DNA of 64,000 nucleotides from Gilliamella sp. ESL0441 (GTDB taxonomy: Bacteria; Pseudomonadota; Gammaproteobacteria; Enterobacterales; Orbaceae). The position numbers were made by a program, and so were the translations under genes. The notes under the pieces were generated by a model. That model saw only the letters and a program-made list of their open reading frames with translations, was not told the DNA's origin and ran no database searches. Shown one piece after another: positions 40,016-50,279 of the stretch. Numbering within the stretch: the first letter of the stretch is position 1; each line of letters opens with the position of its first letter. The stretch spans positions 62,001 through 126,000 of the forward strand of contig NZ_CP048264.1 in NCBI RefSeq assembly GCF_019469185.1, written 5' to 3'.

Positions 40016-41626
40016 ATGGCTCGCTTGAAAAAACGCTATTGGTTTTCATTTATTTTTATGCTGATTATTTCATTGCTAGGTCTGTTTGGATGGCATTATT
40101 GGTTGTCTTTTAAGCAAAAAAATCAGTTAACCTTAGATTGGCATGGCTTCAATATTGGTTTTGATGGGGTATCATTTGATACTTTTACCGTTTCTCAGCA
40201 ATCACAATTATCCTTAACGGCAAAAAATTTGCATGTTTCGTGGTCAAATCTATCAGCAGAAAATGTAGATATCTATTGGCAGCCCGTTAACGCTAAAGTA
40301 GAGAAGATTAGCGATCATGGAGTTGATGGCGAGGCTGATCATCTTGATCGATCTGAATTTGATGCCTCATCTTTTTCATCAATGTTGTATTGGTTACCTA
40401 AAGCTATTCATATTCATTCGTTGCGATTTTATCAAAACAAAGTGCCTTTGTTTGATATCAAGCTAGATATGAATAAACAGCCACAAGCTATACAGCTTGA
40501 GTTATCCACCAATACCCAATATGCTGCAAAGTTATCGACTGTTTTACAATTTAATGAAGCCGATTCCCGTATTGAGATTCAACATGGCATGTTAACGACC
40601 TCATTAGCTCAATTTGGCATACAAAATGGCGATTTATCCTTACCGTTTAAAGGATCGATAACTCAAAAACAGCTTACACTAACCAATTTGGATAATGCGT
40701 CATTTAGCTTAAAAAAAGCGAATGTTTCGGAAGATTTCATTGTTAATGATCTAAGAGGAAATATCCGCTTTCAAGTTCAGTCATCGCTTCCATTTCAATT
40801 GAATCAAACCTCAGCGACAGGTCAATTAACGATTAGTGAGTTTAATGGTCTTTATAAAAATAGTGAGATTAAATCGGCAACAGGTAATATTAATCTTTCG
40901 GTTAACAACAATAATTTTACGCTTTCCACATCTGATTTACATATCCAAGAAATCAATCTTGGCATCAATTTTGAAAAAGTTAATGTTGCTGGCGCTTATT
41001 CGTCAACTTTAACTGCACCGACAAGAGGCGTCATTACATGGAAAAAATTACAAGCGAGGCTATTTTCTGGTCAGCTGTCGGTTGATAAAGGAAAATTGAA
41101 TTTAACCAGATTGCCTCAACAAATTAATGTCAGATTAAAACAAATACAGTTAAAAGATGTGTTAGCCAAATATCCGGTTGAAGGGCTTGCCGGTAATGGG
41201 GCGATAGATGGCATCTTACCAATTACATTAAGCGAAGTTAAAAACAACAATGAGCTATCATATAAGTTGGTAATTAAAAATGGTCAACTAGTTTCAACTA
41301 ATCAGGGTGAATTACAGTTTGAAAATTCAGCGCTAAAAGATTATGTAAAAAATAATCCAAATATGAAAATACTCACTGATATTCTTAAAAATTTTCATTA
41401 TACTAAGCTATCAAGTAAAGTTGATTACGCTAATGATATTGCTAAGTTAGGTCTGACTATTCAAGGAAATAATTTAGATGTGCAAAATGGTAAAGCGGTG
41501 AATTTAAATATCACGCTTGAAGAAAATATCGCTAAATTAATGACCAGTTTACTCTTATCAGACCAAATTAGTGAACCGATTCGTAAACGAATTGAAGCAC
41601 GATTGAAAAAAAATCATGATAAATGA
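40016..41626 (+). CDS. ydbH: YdbH-like AsmA-family envelope protein, short form
   Basis: Identified mainly by its neighbours ynbE and ydbL, with which YdbH forms a conserved trio. It has a basic N-terminus, one transmembrane anchor (about residues 8-27, FSFIFMLIISLLGLFGWHYW) and then about 500 periplasmic residues of repeating beta-strand character, as expected for the bridge-like AsmA superfamily. YdbH, TamB and YhdP are redundant in phospholipid delivery to the outer membrane in E. coli. At 536 residues it is much shorter than E. coli YdbH (879), so the predicted bridge would be shorter. The C-terminal end overlaps an in-frame ATG of the next frame. Confidence 0.78.
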   Translation: MARLKKRYWFSFIFMLIISLLGLFGWHYWLSFKQKNQLTLDWHGFNIGFDGVSFDTFTVSQQSQLSLTAKNLHVSWSNLSAENVDIYWQPVNAKVEKISDHGVDGEADHLDRSEFDASSFSSMLYWLPKAIHIHSLRFYQNKVPLFDIKLDMNKQPQAIQLELSTNTQYAAKLSTVLQFNEADSRIEIQHGMLTTSLAQFGIQNGDLSLPFKGSITQKQLTLTNLDNASFSLKKANVSEDFIVNDLRGNIRFQVQSSLPFQLNQTSATGQLTISEFNGLYKNSEIKSATGNINLSVNNNNFTLSTSDLHIQEINLGINFEKVNVAGAYSSTLTAPTRGVITWKKLQARLFSGQLSVDKGKLNLTRLPQQINVRLKQIQLKDVLAKYPVEGLAGNGAIDGILPITLSEVKNNNELSYKLVIKNGQLVSTNQGELQFENSALKDYVKNNPNMKILTDILKNFHYTKLSSKVDYANDIAKLGLTIQGNNLDVQNGKAVNLNITLEENIAKLMTSLLLSDQISEPIRKRIEARLKKNHDK

Positions 41627-41640
41627 AAGAGGCTATTTTT

Positions 41641-41826
41641 ATGATACGGAATGTGATTGCAGTCATGGTAGTGAGTAGCGTATTAATGGGATGCTCACCG
41701 ACGGTTAGAGTTCAGGCTCCCAATGAACCAATAAACATAAATCTAAATGTTAAAATAGACCATGAAATCAACATAAAGGTTGATAAAGCGTTAGACAATG
41801 TAATTAATAAATCTGGTTTATATTAA
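41641..41826 (+). CDS. ynbE: YnbE-like outer-membrane lipoprotein
   Basis: 61 residues from ATG 41641 (AAAGAGG nine bases before), the same length as E. coli YnbE; an upstream ATG at 41623 overlaps ydbH. Lipobox VLMGC, then a short mature part where NEPININLNVKIDHEINIKVDKALD matches the YnbE pattern EPITINMNVKIEHEIIIKADK. YnbE is thought to dock the C-terminal end of the YdbH bridge at the outer membrane by extending its beta sheet. Confidence 0.88.
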   Translation: MIRNVIAVMVVSSVLMGCSPTVRVQAPNEPININLNVKIDHEINIKVDKALDNVINKSGLY

Positions 41827-41938
41827 TTATTTATTAAAGATTCACGGTTATATTTTGGTTGGCGTTGTCAAAAGTGAATTAAAAGTGTAAATCACTTTGG
41901 CGTTAATGAAATATAAAGTATTTATTAAAGGGGTTATT

Positions 41939-42283
41939 ATGACTATTTATAAAAAGTTAACGATTGCATTATTAACAGCAGCTTTATCTTTACCCGTGTT
42001 TGCATTAAATTTAGATCAAGCGATTAACGCATTAAGTCAAGCAAAAGCAAGTGGTTTAGTGGGCGAACAAGAGGATGGCTATTTAGGTGTAGTTAAAAAC
42101 GAAAGCAATGCAAGTGAAATAGCGCAACTCATTAATCAAGCGCGTAAACAAGAATATCAAAAAGTTTCTGCTGAAAGTAACGTTCCTTTGAACGAAGTTG
42201 AAGTGAGAGCAGGAACAAAAGCTCAGGAAAAAACACCTGCTGGACAATTTATAAAACAACAAGGTCAATGGAAAAGAAAGTGA
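41939..42283 (+). CDS. ydbL: YdbL-like periplasmic protein (DUF1318)
   Basis: 114 residues from ATG 41939, which has AAAGGGG at good spacing (the frame extends upstream without support). Signal peptide MTIYKKLTIALLTAALSLPVFA, then a DUF1318 domain: AKASGLVGEQEDGYLGVVKN, INQARKQEYQKVSAESNVPLNEVEVRAG and the ending GQFIKQQGQWKRK. YdbL is proposed to be a periplasmic chaperone that limits YdbH-YnbE multimer formation. It completes the trio. Confidence 0.9.
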   Translation: MTIYKKLTIALLTAALSLPVFALNLDQAINALSQAKASGLVGEQEDGYLGVVKNESNASEIAQLINQARKQEYQKVSAESNVPLNEVEVRAGTKAQEKTPAGQFIKQQGQWKRK

Positions 42284-42515
42284 TGATGTCATAAAGTCGT
42301 TAAGTTCTTTTTGCAACGATAGGAAAAGTATCACGACTTGGGACTTTAATTGTTTATAAATAGTGTGTATGCTGTCTACCTTTATTATTTGCGCTTTAAG
42401 CTGGGTAAGAATAAAGGGCAAAGTAATTTAAAATAAAAAAATTTTTTCAAATTTTCATATAGTTATTTTTACGTACAAATAGTATCGCGTTTGCGATTTT
42501 AAGTGGAGAAAATCA

Positions 42516-44189
42516 ATGTGTTCGATTTTAGGTATTCTTGATATTAAATCAGATCCGGAACAACTACGAACAAAAGCATTAGAACTATCAAGTCTACAGC
42601 GTCATCGTGGACCGGATTGGTCTGGTATTTTTGCTTCTGATAAAGCAATTCTTGCTCATGAACGTTTATCAATTGTAGATGTTAATACAGGATCTCAACC
42701 GCTTTATAATAAAGATAAAACTCTCGTTTTAGCGGTGAATGGCGAAATTTATAATCATCAAGAACTCCGAAATCAGTACAAAGATCGCTATGAATTCCAA
42801 ACAGGTTCTGACTGTGAAGTTATCTTAGCGCTCTATCAAGAAAAAGGAATTGATTGTCTTGATGAACTACAAGGTATGTTTGCCTTTATTCTCTATGATA
42901 TTAATAAAGGTACTTACTTTATTGGTCGTGATCACATTGGTATTATCCCAATGTATATGGGACACGACGAAAATGGTACATTCTATGTCGCCTCTGAGAT
43001 GAAAGCGTTAGTCCCCGTTTGTAAAACGATTGAAGCTTTTCCTCCTGGATGCTATTTATCGAGCACTGAAGGTGAAATTAAAACCTACTATAAACGTGAT
43101 TGGATGGATTACGAAAATGTCAAAGATAATAAAACAGACATTAATGCGCTTCGTATAGCATTGGAAGAGTCTGTTAAAAGCCATCTTATGTCAGATGTGC
43201 CTTATGGCGTTTTATTATCTGGTGGGCTTGATTCTTCCGTTATTTCGGCAATCACTAAAAAATTCTCAGCGCGTCGTGTTGAAGATCATGAAAAATCTGA
43301 AGCTTGGTGGCCACAACTGCATTCATTTGCAGTGGGTTTAAAAGGTGCGCCAGATCTTAAAGCAGCACAAGCGGTTGCCGATCATCTTGGTACCGTTCAC
43401 CACGAAATTAACTTTACTATTCAAGAAGGTATTGATGCCATCCGTGATGTCATTTATTTTATTGAAACTTATGATGTCACAACTATCCGTGCTTCTACGC
43501 CAATGTATTTAATGGCAAGAAAAATTAAAGCAATGGGTATTAAAATGGTGTTATCTGGTGAAGGTGCTGACGAAGTATTTGGTGGTTACCTCTATTTCCA
43601 TAAAGCGCCAAATGCTAAAGAGTTCCATGAAGAAACGGTGCGAAAATTAGCCGCGTTACACATGTATGATTGTGCACGTGCTAATAAAGCGATGGCGGCA
43701 TGGGGCGTTGAAGCTCGTGTTCCATTCCTTGATAAGAAATTCTTAGATGTGGCAATGCGCCTTAATCCGAAAGATAAAATGTGTGGTAGTAACGGAAAAA
43801 TGGAAAAACACATTGTTCGTGAAGCATTTGAATCTTATTTACCTGCGTCTGTGGTTTGGCGTCAAAAAGAGCAATTCTCTGATGGTGTTGGTTATAGTTG
43901 GATCGATACTTTAAAAGAGATCGCAGAAAGCAAAATCACGGATCAACAATTGGAAAATGCAAAATTCCGCTTCCCTTATAATACGCCAACGTCGAAAGAA
44001 GCTTACATGTACCGAGAAATTTTTGATGAGCTATTCCCCGTTGAAAGTGCAGCACATTGTGTGCCGGGTGGTCCAACTGTTGCTTGTTCTACAGCAAAAG
44101 CGATTGAATGGGATGAGTCATTCAAAAATCTTAATGATCCATCAGGTCGTGCGGCAGTAGGTGTACATAATGATGCTTATAAAAAATAA
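42516..44189 (+). CDS. asnB: Asparagine synthetase B (glutamine-hydrolysing)
   Basis: Makes asparagine from aspartate, ATP and glutamine. Cys2 of the processed N-terminus (MCSILGILD) is the glutaminase nucleophile, with RHRGPDWSG and NGEIYNHQELR in the Ntn domain. The synthetase domain has the PP-loop LLSGGLDSSVISAI near residue 238 and SGEGADEVFGGYLYF. 557 residues, close to E. coli AsnB (554). A single gene with a terminator shared with satP. Confidence 0.96.
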   Translation: MCSILGILDIKSDPEQLRTKALELSSLQRHRGPDWSGIFASDKAILAHERLSIVDVNTGSQPLYNKDKTLVLAVNGEIYNHQELRNQYKDRYEFQTGSDCEVILALYQEKGIDCLDELQGMFAFILYDINKGTYFIGRDHIGIIPMYMGHDENGTFYVASEMKALVPVCKTIEAFPPGCYLSSTEGEIKTYYKRDWMDYENVKDNKTDINALRIALEESVKSHLMSDVPYGVLLSGGLDSSVISAITKKFSARRVEDHEKSEAWWPQLHSFAVGLKGAPDLKAAQAVADHLGTVHHEINFTIQEGIDAIRDVIYFIETYDVTTIRASTPMYLMARKIKAMGIKMVLSGEGADEVFGGYLYFHKAPNAKEFHEETVRKLAALHMYDCARANKAMAAWGVEARVPFLDKKFLDVAMRLNPKDKMCGSNGKMEKHIVREAFESYLPASVVWRQKEQFSDGVGYSWIDTLKEIAESKITDQQLENAKFRFPYNTPTSKEAYMYREIFDELFPVESAAHCVPGGPTVACSTAKAIEWDESFKNLNDPSGRAAVGVHNDAYKK

Positions 44190-44219
44190 GCGTTAAATGT
44201 TGTTATTCATTGATATAAA

Positions 44220-44245
44220 AAAACGGGGAAATTACCCCGTTTTTT
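44220..44245. terminator. Bidirectional terminator between asnB and satP
   Basis: AAAACGGGG / CCCCGTTTTTT with a 6-base loop; A-run on the left and T-run on the right serve both convergent genes. Confidence 0.88.
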
Positions 44246-44280
44246 ATTGCTCTCATCACTTGTTTTAATAACAGCGACAA

Positions 44281-44859
44281 TTAGTGAGCAGCGCCTTTAG
44301 GTGCACCAATTGGTAAAATAGTGCGTCCGTATTGTTCGTTAAGTACTTCAGCCATTGCTAAATAAATCGCACTTGCACCACAAATAATCCCTTCAAAGCC
44401 TGCGATATGAATGATGCTGTGATTACCAGAAATATTACCAATTGCTAATAAAGCAAACAGGACAGTTAAACTAGCAAAAACAAATTGTAATACTCGATTA
44501 CCTTTTAACGTACCGATAAACATGAATGCGGTGAAAATCCCCCATAATGCGAGGAAGATACCAACAAAGGTTGCATCGGTTGGTGCTGTTGCTGGGGAGG
44601 TTGGTAAATACCAAATGCCAACAAGCGCAATCCAAAAGAAACCATATGAAGTAAACGCTGTTGTCCCAAAAGTGTTACCTTTGCGAAATTCTAAAATTCC
44701 AGCGATCACTTGTGCTAGTCCACCATAAAAAATACCCATAGATACGATTGCTGTCATCACAGGGAAAAATCCCGCATTATGAATATTCAATAAAATGGTT
44801 GTCATACCAAATCCCATTAGTCCTAGTGGACCTGGATTTGCAAGTTTAGTTTGTTCCAT
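44281..44859 (-). CDS. satP: Acetate/succinate:proton symporter SatP (GPR1/FUN34/YaaH family)
   Basis: A 192-residue inner-membrane protein with six hydrophobic segments. The family signature NPGPLGLMGFGMTTILLN is at residues 8-25. FYGGLAQVIAGILEFRKGNTFGTTAF and SYGFFWIALVGIW also match YaaH. It moves acetate or succinate with protons. It is divergent from dnaK and convergent with asnB. Confidence 0.94.
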   Translation of the reverse strand: MEQTKLANPGPLGLMGFGMTTILLNIHNAGFFPVMTAIVSMGIFYGGLAQVIAGILEFRKGNTFGTTAFTSYGFFWIALVGIWYLPTSPATAPTDATFVGIFLALWGIFTAFMFIGTLKGNRVLQFVFASLTVLFALLAIGNISGNHSIIHIAGFEGIICGASAIYLAMAEVLNEQYGRTILPIGAPKGAAH

Positions 44860-44961
44860 AAGGATCCTATAAAATGTGTCTTAATAAAAAAAGAGCGGCA
44901 ATAATAAGTGTAGAAAACTTTATAATCAAGATTTATGCAAAAATAATTTTTCATTCCCCCC

Positions 44962-44990
44962 CTTGATATTAATAATAATGTTCCCATCTA
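44962..44990 (+). promoter_or_regulatory. Sigma-32 heat-shock promoter of dnaK
   Basis: CTTGATA (44962-44968), a 14-base spacer and CCCATCTA (44983-44990) fit the sigma-32 consensus. A second, sigma-70-like pair (TTGAAA 45029-45034, TATATA 45051-45056) lies closer to the gene. Confidence 0.78.
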
Positions 44991-45092
44991 TGTGGAAACA
45001 CTAACATTTCTTTGACTAAATTAAAGACTTGAAAATCACAATTTCAGTCTTATATATAAGAAATAAAATACAGGTTTTGAGGAGAAAAGATT

Positions 45093-47012
45093 ATGGGTAA
45101 AATTATTGGTATCGATTTAGGTACAACAAATTCATGTGTTGCAGTAATGGATAATGGTCAAGCTAAAGTTTTAGAAAATGCTGAAGGCGACCGTACAACC
45201 CCGTCGATTATTGCTTACACACAAGATGGTGAAATTTTAGTTGGTCAACCAGCAAAACGTCAGGCAGTAACAAATCCACAAAATACATTATTTGCCATTA
45301 AACGTTTAATTGGTCGTCGTTATGAAGATGCTGAAGTACAACGTGATGTGGGTATTATGCCATATAAAATTGTTAAAGCTGATAACGGCGATGCATGGGT
45401 AGATGTAAAAGGTCAAAAAATTGCGCCACCACAAATTTCTGCTGAAGTACTAAAGAAAATGAAGAAAACTGCAGAAGATTATCTTGGTGAGCCAGTAACA
45501 GAAGCGGTTATTACCGTTCCAGCTTACTTTAATGATGCTCAACGTCAAGCAACTAAAGATGCGGGTCGTATTGCTGGTTTAGATGTTAAACGTATTATCA
45601 ACGAACCAACAGCTGCTGCATTAGCGTATGGTTTAGATAAAGATGTCGGTAACCGCACAATTGCAGTCTATGACCTTGGTGGTGGTACATTTGATATTTC
45701 AATTATCGAAATTGATGATGTCGATGGCGAAAAAACTTTCGAAGTATTAGCAACTAATGGTGATACTCACTTAGGTGGTGAAGATTTTGACTCTCGTTTA
45801 ATTAACTATTTAGTTGATGAATTTAAACGTGAACAAGGTTTCGATCTTAAAAATGATCCACTTGCAATGCAACGTTTAAAAGAAGCTGCAGAGAAAGCAA
45901 AAATCGAATTGTCATCAGCGCAACAAACGGATATCAACTTACCTTATATCACAGCTGATGCATCAGGCCCTAAACATTTAAATATCAAAGTGACACGCGC
46001 TAAACTTGAATCTTTAGTCGAAGATTTAGTTAAACGCTCTATGGAACCAGTGAAAACAGCATTAAAAGATGCAGGTCTTACTGTTTCTGATATTAAAGAT
46101 GTGATTTTAGTTGGTGGTCAAACCCGTATGCCAATGGTACAAAAAGCCGTTGCAGACTTCTTTGGCAAAGAACCTCGTAAAGACGTTAACCCTGACGAAG
46201 CAGTAGCAGTAGGTGCTGCGGTACAAGGTGGTGTATTAGGTGGTGATGTTAAAGATGTATTATTACTTGACGTTACACCATTGTCTTTAGGTATCGAAAC
46301 GATGGGTGGTGTAATGACTACCTTAATTGAGAAAAATACGACTATTCCAACTAAACATAGTCAAGTGTTCTCAACGGCTGAAGACAATCAATCTGCGGTA
46401 ACGATTCATGTATTACAAGGTGAGCGTAAACGTGCTGGTGATAATAAATCACTAGGTCAATTTAACCTTGATGGTATTCAAGCTGCACCACGTGGTATGC
46501 CACAAATTGAAGTGACCTTTGATATTGATGCCGATGGTATCTTACATGTATCAGCAAAAGATAAAAATACTGGTCGTGAACAAAACATTACCATTAAAGC
46601 TTCTTCAGGTTTAAGTGAAGAAGAAATCCAAAAAATGGTCAATGATGCGGAAGCGAATGCTGAAGCTGACCGTAAGTTTGAAGAGTTAGCACAAGTACGT
46701 AACCAAGCAGATCACCTTGTTCACTCAACTCGTAAACAAGTGACTGATGCAGGCGATCAATTATCTGCTGATGATAAAAAAGCGATTGAAGATGCGGTAA
46801 CTGCATTAGAAAATGCTGCTCGTGGTGAAGATAAAGCTGAAATTGAAGCTAAAATCAATGCGTTAATGGAAGCATCAAAAAAATTACTTGAATTAGCTCA
46901 ACAACAAGCTCAAGCAGATCAATCTGCAGGTCAAGCAAATAATGGTAGCGCTTCGGCACAAGATGATGTTGTTGATGCTGACTTCAAAGAAGTTGATGAT
47001 GATAAAAAATAA
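45093..47012 (+). CDS. dnaK: Chaperone DnaK (Hsp70)
   Basis: The 639-residue ATP-driven chaperone. Nucleotide-binding domain: [28 protein letters not shown] and [10 protein letters not shown]. Linker [19 protein letters not shown] leads into the substrate-binding domain ([13 protein letters not shown]). The helical lid ends in the acidic tail [20 protein letters not shown] precedes the start. dnaJ follows after 123 bases, and grpE has a matching heat-shock promoter at 20.5 kb. Confidence 0.99.
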   Translation: MGKIIGIDLGTTNSCVAVMDNGQAKVLENAEGDRTTPSIIAYTQDGEILVGQPAKRQAVTNPQNTLFAIKRLIGRRYEDAEVQRDVGIMPYKIVKADNGDAWVDVKGQKIAPPQISAEVLKKMKKTAEDYLGEPVTEAVITVPAYFNDAQRQATKDAGRIAGLDVKRIINEPTAAALAYGLDKDVGNRTIAVYDLGGGTFDISIIEIDDVDGEKTFEVLATNGDTHLGGEDFDSRLINYLVDEFKREQGFDLKNDPLAMQRLKEAAEKAKIELSSAQQTDINLPYITADASGPKHLNIKVTRAKLESLVEDLVKRSMEPVKTALKDAGLTVSDIKDVILVGGQTRMPMVQKAVADFFGKEPRKDVNPDEAVAVGAAVQGGVLGGDVKDVLLLDVTPLSLGIETMGGVMTTLIEKNTTIPTKHSQVFSTAEDNQSAVTIHVLQGERKRAGDNKSLGQFNLDGIQAAPRGMPQIEVTFDIDADGILHVSAKDKNTGREQNITIKASSGLSEEEIQKMVNDAEANAEADRKFEELAQVRNQADHLVHSTRKQVTDAGDQLSADDKKAIEDAVTALENAARGEDKAEIEAKINALMEASKKLLELAQQQAQADQSAGQANNGSASAQDDVVDADFKEVDDDKK

Positions 47013-47071
47013 TCGTTAACTAAAATGTTTTTTAATGAGTTATTTCAACGAGTTTTAGACATGTAACACAT

Positions 47072-47103
47072 TAAACGGGCGCGAGGTAACTCAAGCCCGT
47101 TTA
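47072..47103 (+). promoter_or_regulatory. Hairpin between dnaK and dnaJ
   Basis: TAAACGGGC / GCCCGTTTA, a perfect 9-base stem with a 14-base loop, followed by a weak T-rich stretch. A partial terminator here would make more DnaK than DnaJ. Confidence 0.6.
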
Positions 47104-47135
47104 GTTGTTTATGCAATAAAAAATAAAGGTTAATT

Positions 47136-48272
47136 ATGGCGAAGAAAGATTATTATGAAACATTAGGCGTGAGTAAAAGTGCCAGTGAAGCTGAGATAAA
47201 AAAAGCCTATAAACGCCTAGCCATGAAATATCATCCTGACAAAAATCAGGATAATAAAGCTGAAGCAGAAGCGAAATTCAAAGAAGTTAAGGAAGCTTAT
47301 GAAGTATTAACCGATTCGCAGAAGAAAGCGGCTTATGATCAATATGGTCATGCAGCCTTTGAACAAGGGCATGGCGGCGCAGGCGGCGGTGGTTTTGGTG
47401 GCTTCGGTGGTTTTGGCGGAGGTTCTGCATTTGATGATATCTTTAGTGATTTCTTTGGTGGTGGTCGTGGACGTAGTCAAACTTCCTCACGCGGTGCGGA
47501 TCTGCAATATAATATCTCGTTAACACTGGAAGAAGCTGCTGCAGGCGTCAGCAAAGAGATAAAAGTACCGACTTGGGTAACTTGTGATGTTTGTCACGGA
47601 CAAGGAACTGAAAAAGCTTCAGATGTAATGACGTGTGAAACCTGTCATGGTGCAGGTGTTGTACAAATGCGACAAGGCTTTTTTGCTGTGCAGCAAGAGT
47701 GTCCAACCTGTCATGGTCGGGGTAAAGTAGTAAAAAATCCATGTAAAAAATGTCATGGTGAAGGACGAGTTCAGAAAACTAAAACGCTTTCTGTAACGAT
47801 TCCTGCCGGAGTTGATACAGGTAGTCGTATTCGACTTTCTGGAGAAGGTGAAGCAGGTTTAAATGGCGCACCAGCTGGTGATTTATATGTTCAAATGCAA
47901 ATTAAACCACATGCTATTTTTGAACGTGATGGTACTAACTTACATTGTGAAATTCCAATTAACATTGCTTTAGCATCGCTAGGTGGAGAAGTAGAAGTAC
48001 CAACACTTAATGGTAAAGTCAGCTTAACTATCCCTGCTGAAACACAAACAGGTAAAGTGTTCCGCTTACGAGGTAAAGGCGTTAAATCGTTACGTGGAAG
48101 TTCAATTGGTGATCTTTATTGCCATGTGGTTGTTGAAACACCAGTTAATTTAACCAGTAAACAGAAGGAATTGCTTAAAGAGTTAGGTGAAAGTTTTAAA
48201 GCCGATAAAAGCTCTAAGCACAGTCCAAAAGAGAAAAGCTTTTTTGATAAAGTGAAGAAGTTTTTTGGCTAA
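47136..48272 (+). CDS. dnaJ: Co-chaperone DnaJ (Hsp40)
   Basis: 378 residues. J domain with the HPD loop (MKYHPDKNQ), a Gly/Phe-rich segment (about residues 75-105), four CxxCxGxG zinc motifs ([32 protein letters not shown]) and the C-terminal substrate domain. It stimulates DnaK ATPase and delivers clients. It is second in the dnaKJ operon and followed by a clear terminator. Confidence 0.98.
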   Translation: MAKKDYYETLGVSKSASEAEIKKAYKRLAMKYHPDKNQDNKAEAEAKFKEVKEAYEVLTDSQKKAAYDQYGHAAFEQGHGGAGGGGFGGFGGFGGGSAFDDIFSDFFGGGRGRSQTSSRGADLQYNISLTLEEAAAGVSKEIKVPTWVTCDVCHGQGTEKASDVMTCETCHGAGVVQMRQGFFAVQQECPTCHGRGKVVKNPCKKCHGEGRVQKTKTLSVTIPAGVDTGSRIRLSGEGEAGLNGAPAGDLYVQMQIKPHAIFERDGTNLHCEIPINIALASLGGEVEVPTLNGKVSLTIPAETQTGKVFRLRGKGVKSLRGSSIGDLYCHVVVETPVNLTSKQKELLKELGESFKADKSSKHSPKEKSFFDKVKKFFG

Positions 48273-48290
48273 TAATTTTCAATAATGTAC

Positions 48291-48325
48291 AAATGGCGAG
48301 GCAGAAAATTACCTCGCCATTTTTA
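48291..48325 (+). terminator. Terminator after dnaJ
   Basis: AAATGGCGAGG / CCTCGCCATTT with a 10-base loop and a following T-run. Confidence 0.9.
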
Positions 48326-48521
48326 TTTATCTAGTTCATATCAATAAACCCTCATTCTTAAATGTTTTTTTGTTAATTTTTGACAGCTAAATTTTGTGCA
48401 ATATTTTGTATCAAATGTAGATAATCGATATTGTTCAAGCTTAAATTGATGTAGTATATTGAATTACATATTATTTTTATTTGTATATAATTTTAATAAA
48501 TTTTATCTATAGGATTTTTTT

Positions 48522-49613
48522 ATGTTTTTTAAAAAACTTTGGCAAAAATTGCGACCACAAAATGTAGTCATTCCTCAACAATCAACACCAGATGATAACC
48601 TCAAAATAGCTATTCAATCCTTTTGGAATGAAGTTAAACAGTCAGAACAGTCTCTTAGTGAATTGCAACCTTTAGATTTAATAGAAAAGCTCAATAACTT
48701 GTTAAGTGAAAACCAATTAGACGTTATTGCCGAAATTATGGGGGGAGAGGTAAAAAAACATAAAATTATTTTTACTGCCGAAGGTAAAATTGAACATTTT
48801 GAACTAGTAGTAGAAATTGTTAAATTAGCACCTAATTTAGATCTATTTGAAATCGAGGCATTTCGTCAACGAGCTAATAAAATTTCTGATCTTGAAATAA
48901 ATTTTAATGGTACTTCTTTTTCATTGGGGGCATCAGATTTATTGATTCAATATCATGAAGATCATCGTAAAATTTCTTTGGATTTAATGTTTGCTAAACC
49001 AATCGCCAAAGATCAAATAAATTATGCACAAACATTAGCTTTAGTTATTTTGAATCATCTTTTAGGGGAATACGACTTAGCTATAAAAGTGCAATCAATT
49101 AATTTTGTCGACACAATGCCTGATTCTAATAGTATTACGGCTGAAGAGTTTGCTAAACGTTTTGATAATATCTGGAAAAATGATTTAAAACACACCGGTG
49201 TTTTTCCTATTTCTGAAAGTGAAGATCAATTGTTTGTATTCGAATTGGCAAGTAAAGATGATCCTGATGATACGACCTTAGTGCAGCGTAACGAAACGGC
49301 TAATGCATTGGCTTGTGATATTAATTATGGTTATGGACTTAATCTGAGTATAAAGCTAGATTGTAAAGAGACCTTATCGTTGGTTTACGATATAGAAGAT
49401 GCTATTAGCGCCGCTTTCCGTGAAAATAAGAAAGGCATTCATGCCCAAAATTCTTTACACCAAGCAACAAGAACAATGCTTTGGTATGTAGAAGATAAAC
49501 ATTTTGCTACTCAAATAATTCAAAATATATTAAATCAATATCAAGATCTATCAGTAAAAATTGACTGTGAGTTTGATCCTGCTTGGATGGAGTATTTAGC
49601 TTGGGTAGACTAG
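48522..49613 (+). CDS. DUF695-like domain protein of unknown function
   Basis: A 363-residue soluble protein with no signal peptide. The N-terminal half (FWNEVKQSEQSLSELQ, IIFTAEGKIEHFELVVEIVKLAPN, IEAFRQRA) resembles a domain found alone in many uncharacterised proteobacterial proteins. The C-terminal part, with TRTMLWYVEDKHFATQII and CEFDPAWMEYLAWVD, has the pattern of the DUF695 C-terminus (a T-x-x-x-W-Y strand, then D-P-x-W-x-x-Y). No function is established for either. It is a single gene with its own terminator, flanked by dnaJ and grcA. The family call is from memory and moderate. Confidence 0.65.
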   Translation: MFFKKLWQKLRPQNVVIPQQSTPDDNLKIAIQSFWNEVKQSEQSLSELQPLDLIEKLNNLLSENQLDVIAEIMGGEVKKHKIIFTAEGKIEHFELVVEIVKLAPNLDLFEIEAFRQRANKISDLEINFNGTSFSLGASDLLIQYHEDHRKISLDLMFAKPIAKDQINYAQTLALVILNHLLGEYDLAIKVQSINFVDTMPDSNSITAEEFAKRFDNIWKNDLKHTGVFPISESEDQLFVFELASKDDPDDTTLVQRNETANALACDINYGYGLNLSIKLDCKETLSLVYDIEDAISAAFRENKKGIHAQNSLHQATRTMLWYVEDKHFATQIIQNILNQYQDLSVKIDCEFDPAWMEYLAWVD

Positions 49614-49646
49614 TTTAGAACAAAGTAATTTGTTTTTCGTAAAAAT

Positions 49647-49669
49647 AAACCCAGCATAAGCTGGGTTTT
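49647..49669. terminator. Terminator between the DUF695 gene and grcA
   Basis: AAACCCAGC / GCTGGGTTT with loop ATAA, usable in both directions between convergent genes. Confidence 0.85.
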
Positions 49670-49692
49670 AATCATTCGATAATAAACTAAAA

Positions 49693-50076
49693 TTACATTT
49701 TAGTTGTGAATGTACGAGCGATAACGTCGCGTTGTTGTTCTGCTGTTAATGAGTTGAAACGTACCGCATAACCAGAAACACGAATAGTTAATTGTGGATA
49801 TTTTTCTGGGTGTTGTACGGCATCTTCTAGTGTTTCACGACGAAGTACGTTAACATTTAAATGTTGTCCACCTTCAACTTTGATAGTTGGTGCAATATCT
49901 AAAGGAATTTCACGATATTCAAACTGACCAAGTTCAGCTGTTGGAATAACTTGATCTTCTTTATATACTGATTTAGCTGCGACACAACGCGCTTCATTAG
50001 TTGAGTCATCTAATAACCAAAAAGAATTAAGAAGTGCTGAGTTGTCAGCTTTAGTAATTTGGATACCTGTAATCAT
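49693..50076 (-). CDS. grcA: Autonomous glycyl radical cofactor GrcA
   Basis: A stand-alone copy of the pyruvate formate-lyase C-terminus that can replace an oxygen-damaged PFL end. 127 residues from ATG 50076, the same length as in E. coli; the frame extends 26 codons further, but only ATG 50076 has a strong ribosome site (TAGGAGG). [18 protein letters not shown] and the radical site [12 protein letters not shown] (about Gly102) are conserved. It is next to ung as in E. coli, with an FNR-like site upstream, consistent with anaerobic induction. Confidence 0.97.
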   Translation of the reverse strand: MITGIQITKADNSALLNSFWLLDDSTNEARCVAAKSVYKEDQVIPTAELGQFEYREIPLDIAPTIKVEGGQHLNVNVLRRETLEDAVQHPEKYPQLTIRVSGYAVRFNSLTAEQQRDVIARTFTTKM

Positions 50077-50140
50077 TTTAAAACCTCCTATGAGCGTTAT
50101 TGCCCCTAAAATATTAGGGTTAATATAACACTTATATAAT

Positions 50141-50154
50141 TTGATTAAAGTCAA
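50141..50154 (-). promoter_or_regulatory. FNR-like site upstream of grcA
   Basis: TTGATTAAAGTCAA matches TTGAT-N4-ATCAA with one mismatch and lies about 65 bases before the grcA start. It fits the known FNR activation of grcA in relatives. Confidence 0.6.
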
Positions 50155-50279
50155 AAAAAGCTATTAATACGATAAGCTGTACCTTTTATTTAACTTTTAG
50201 AGCACTATAGGTTATGATGAGTAAAAATGAGAATTTCTCAGCAAGATATATTCAGTAATTTTTACGGCGTGGACAAACT

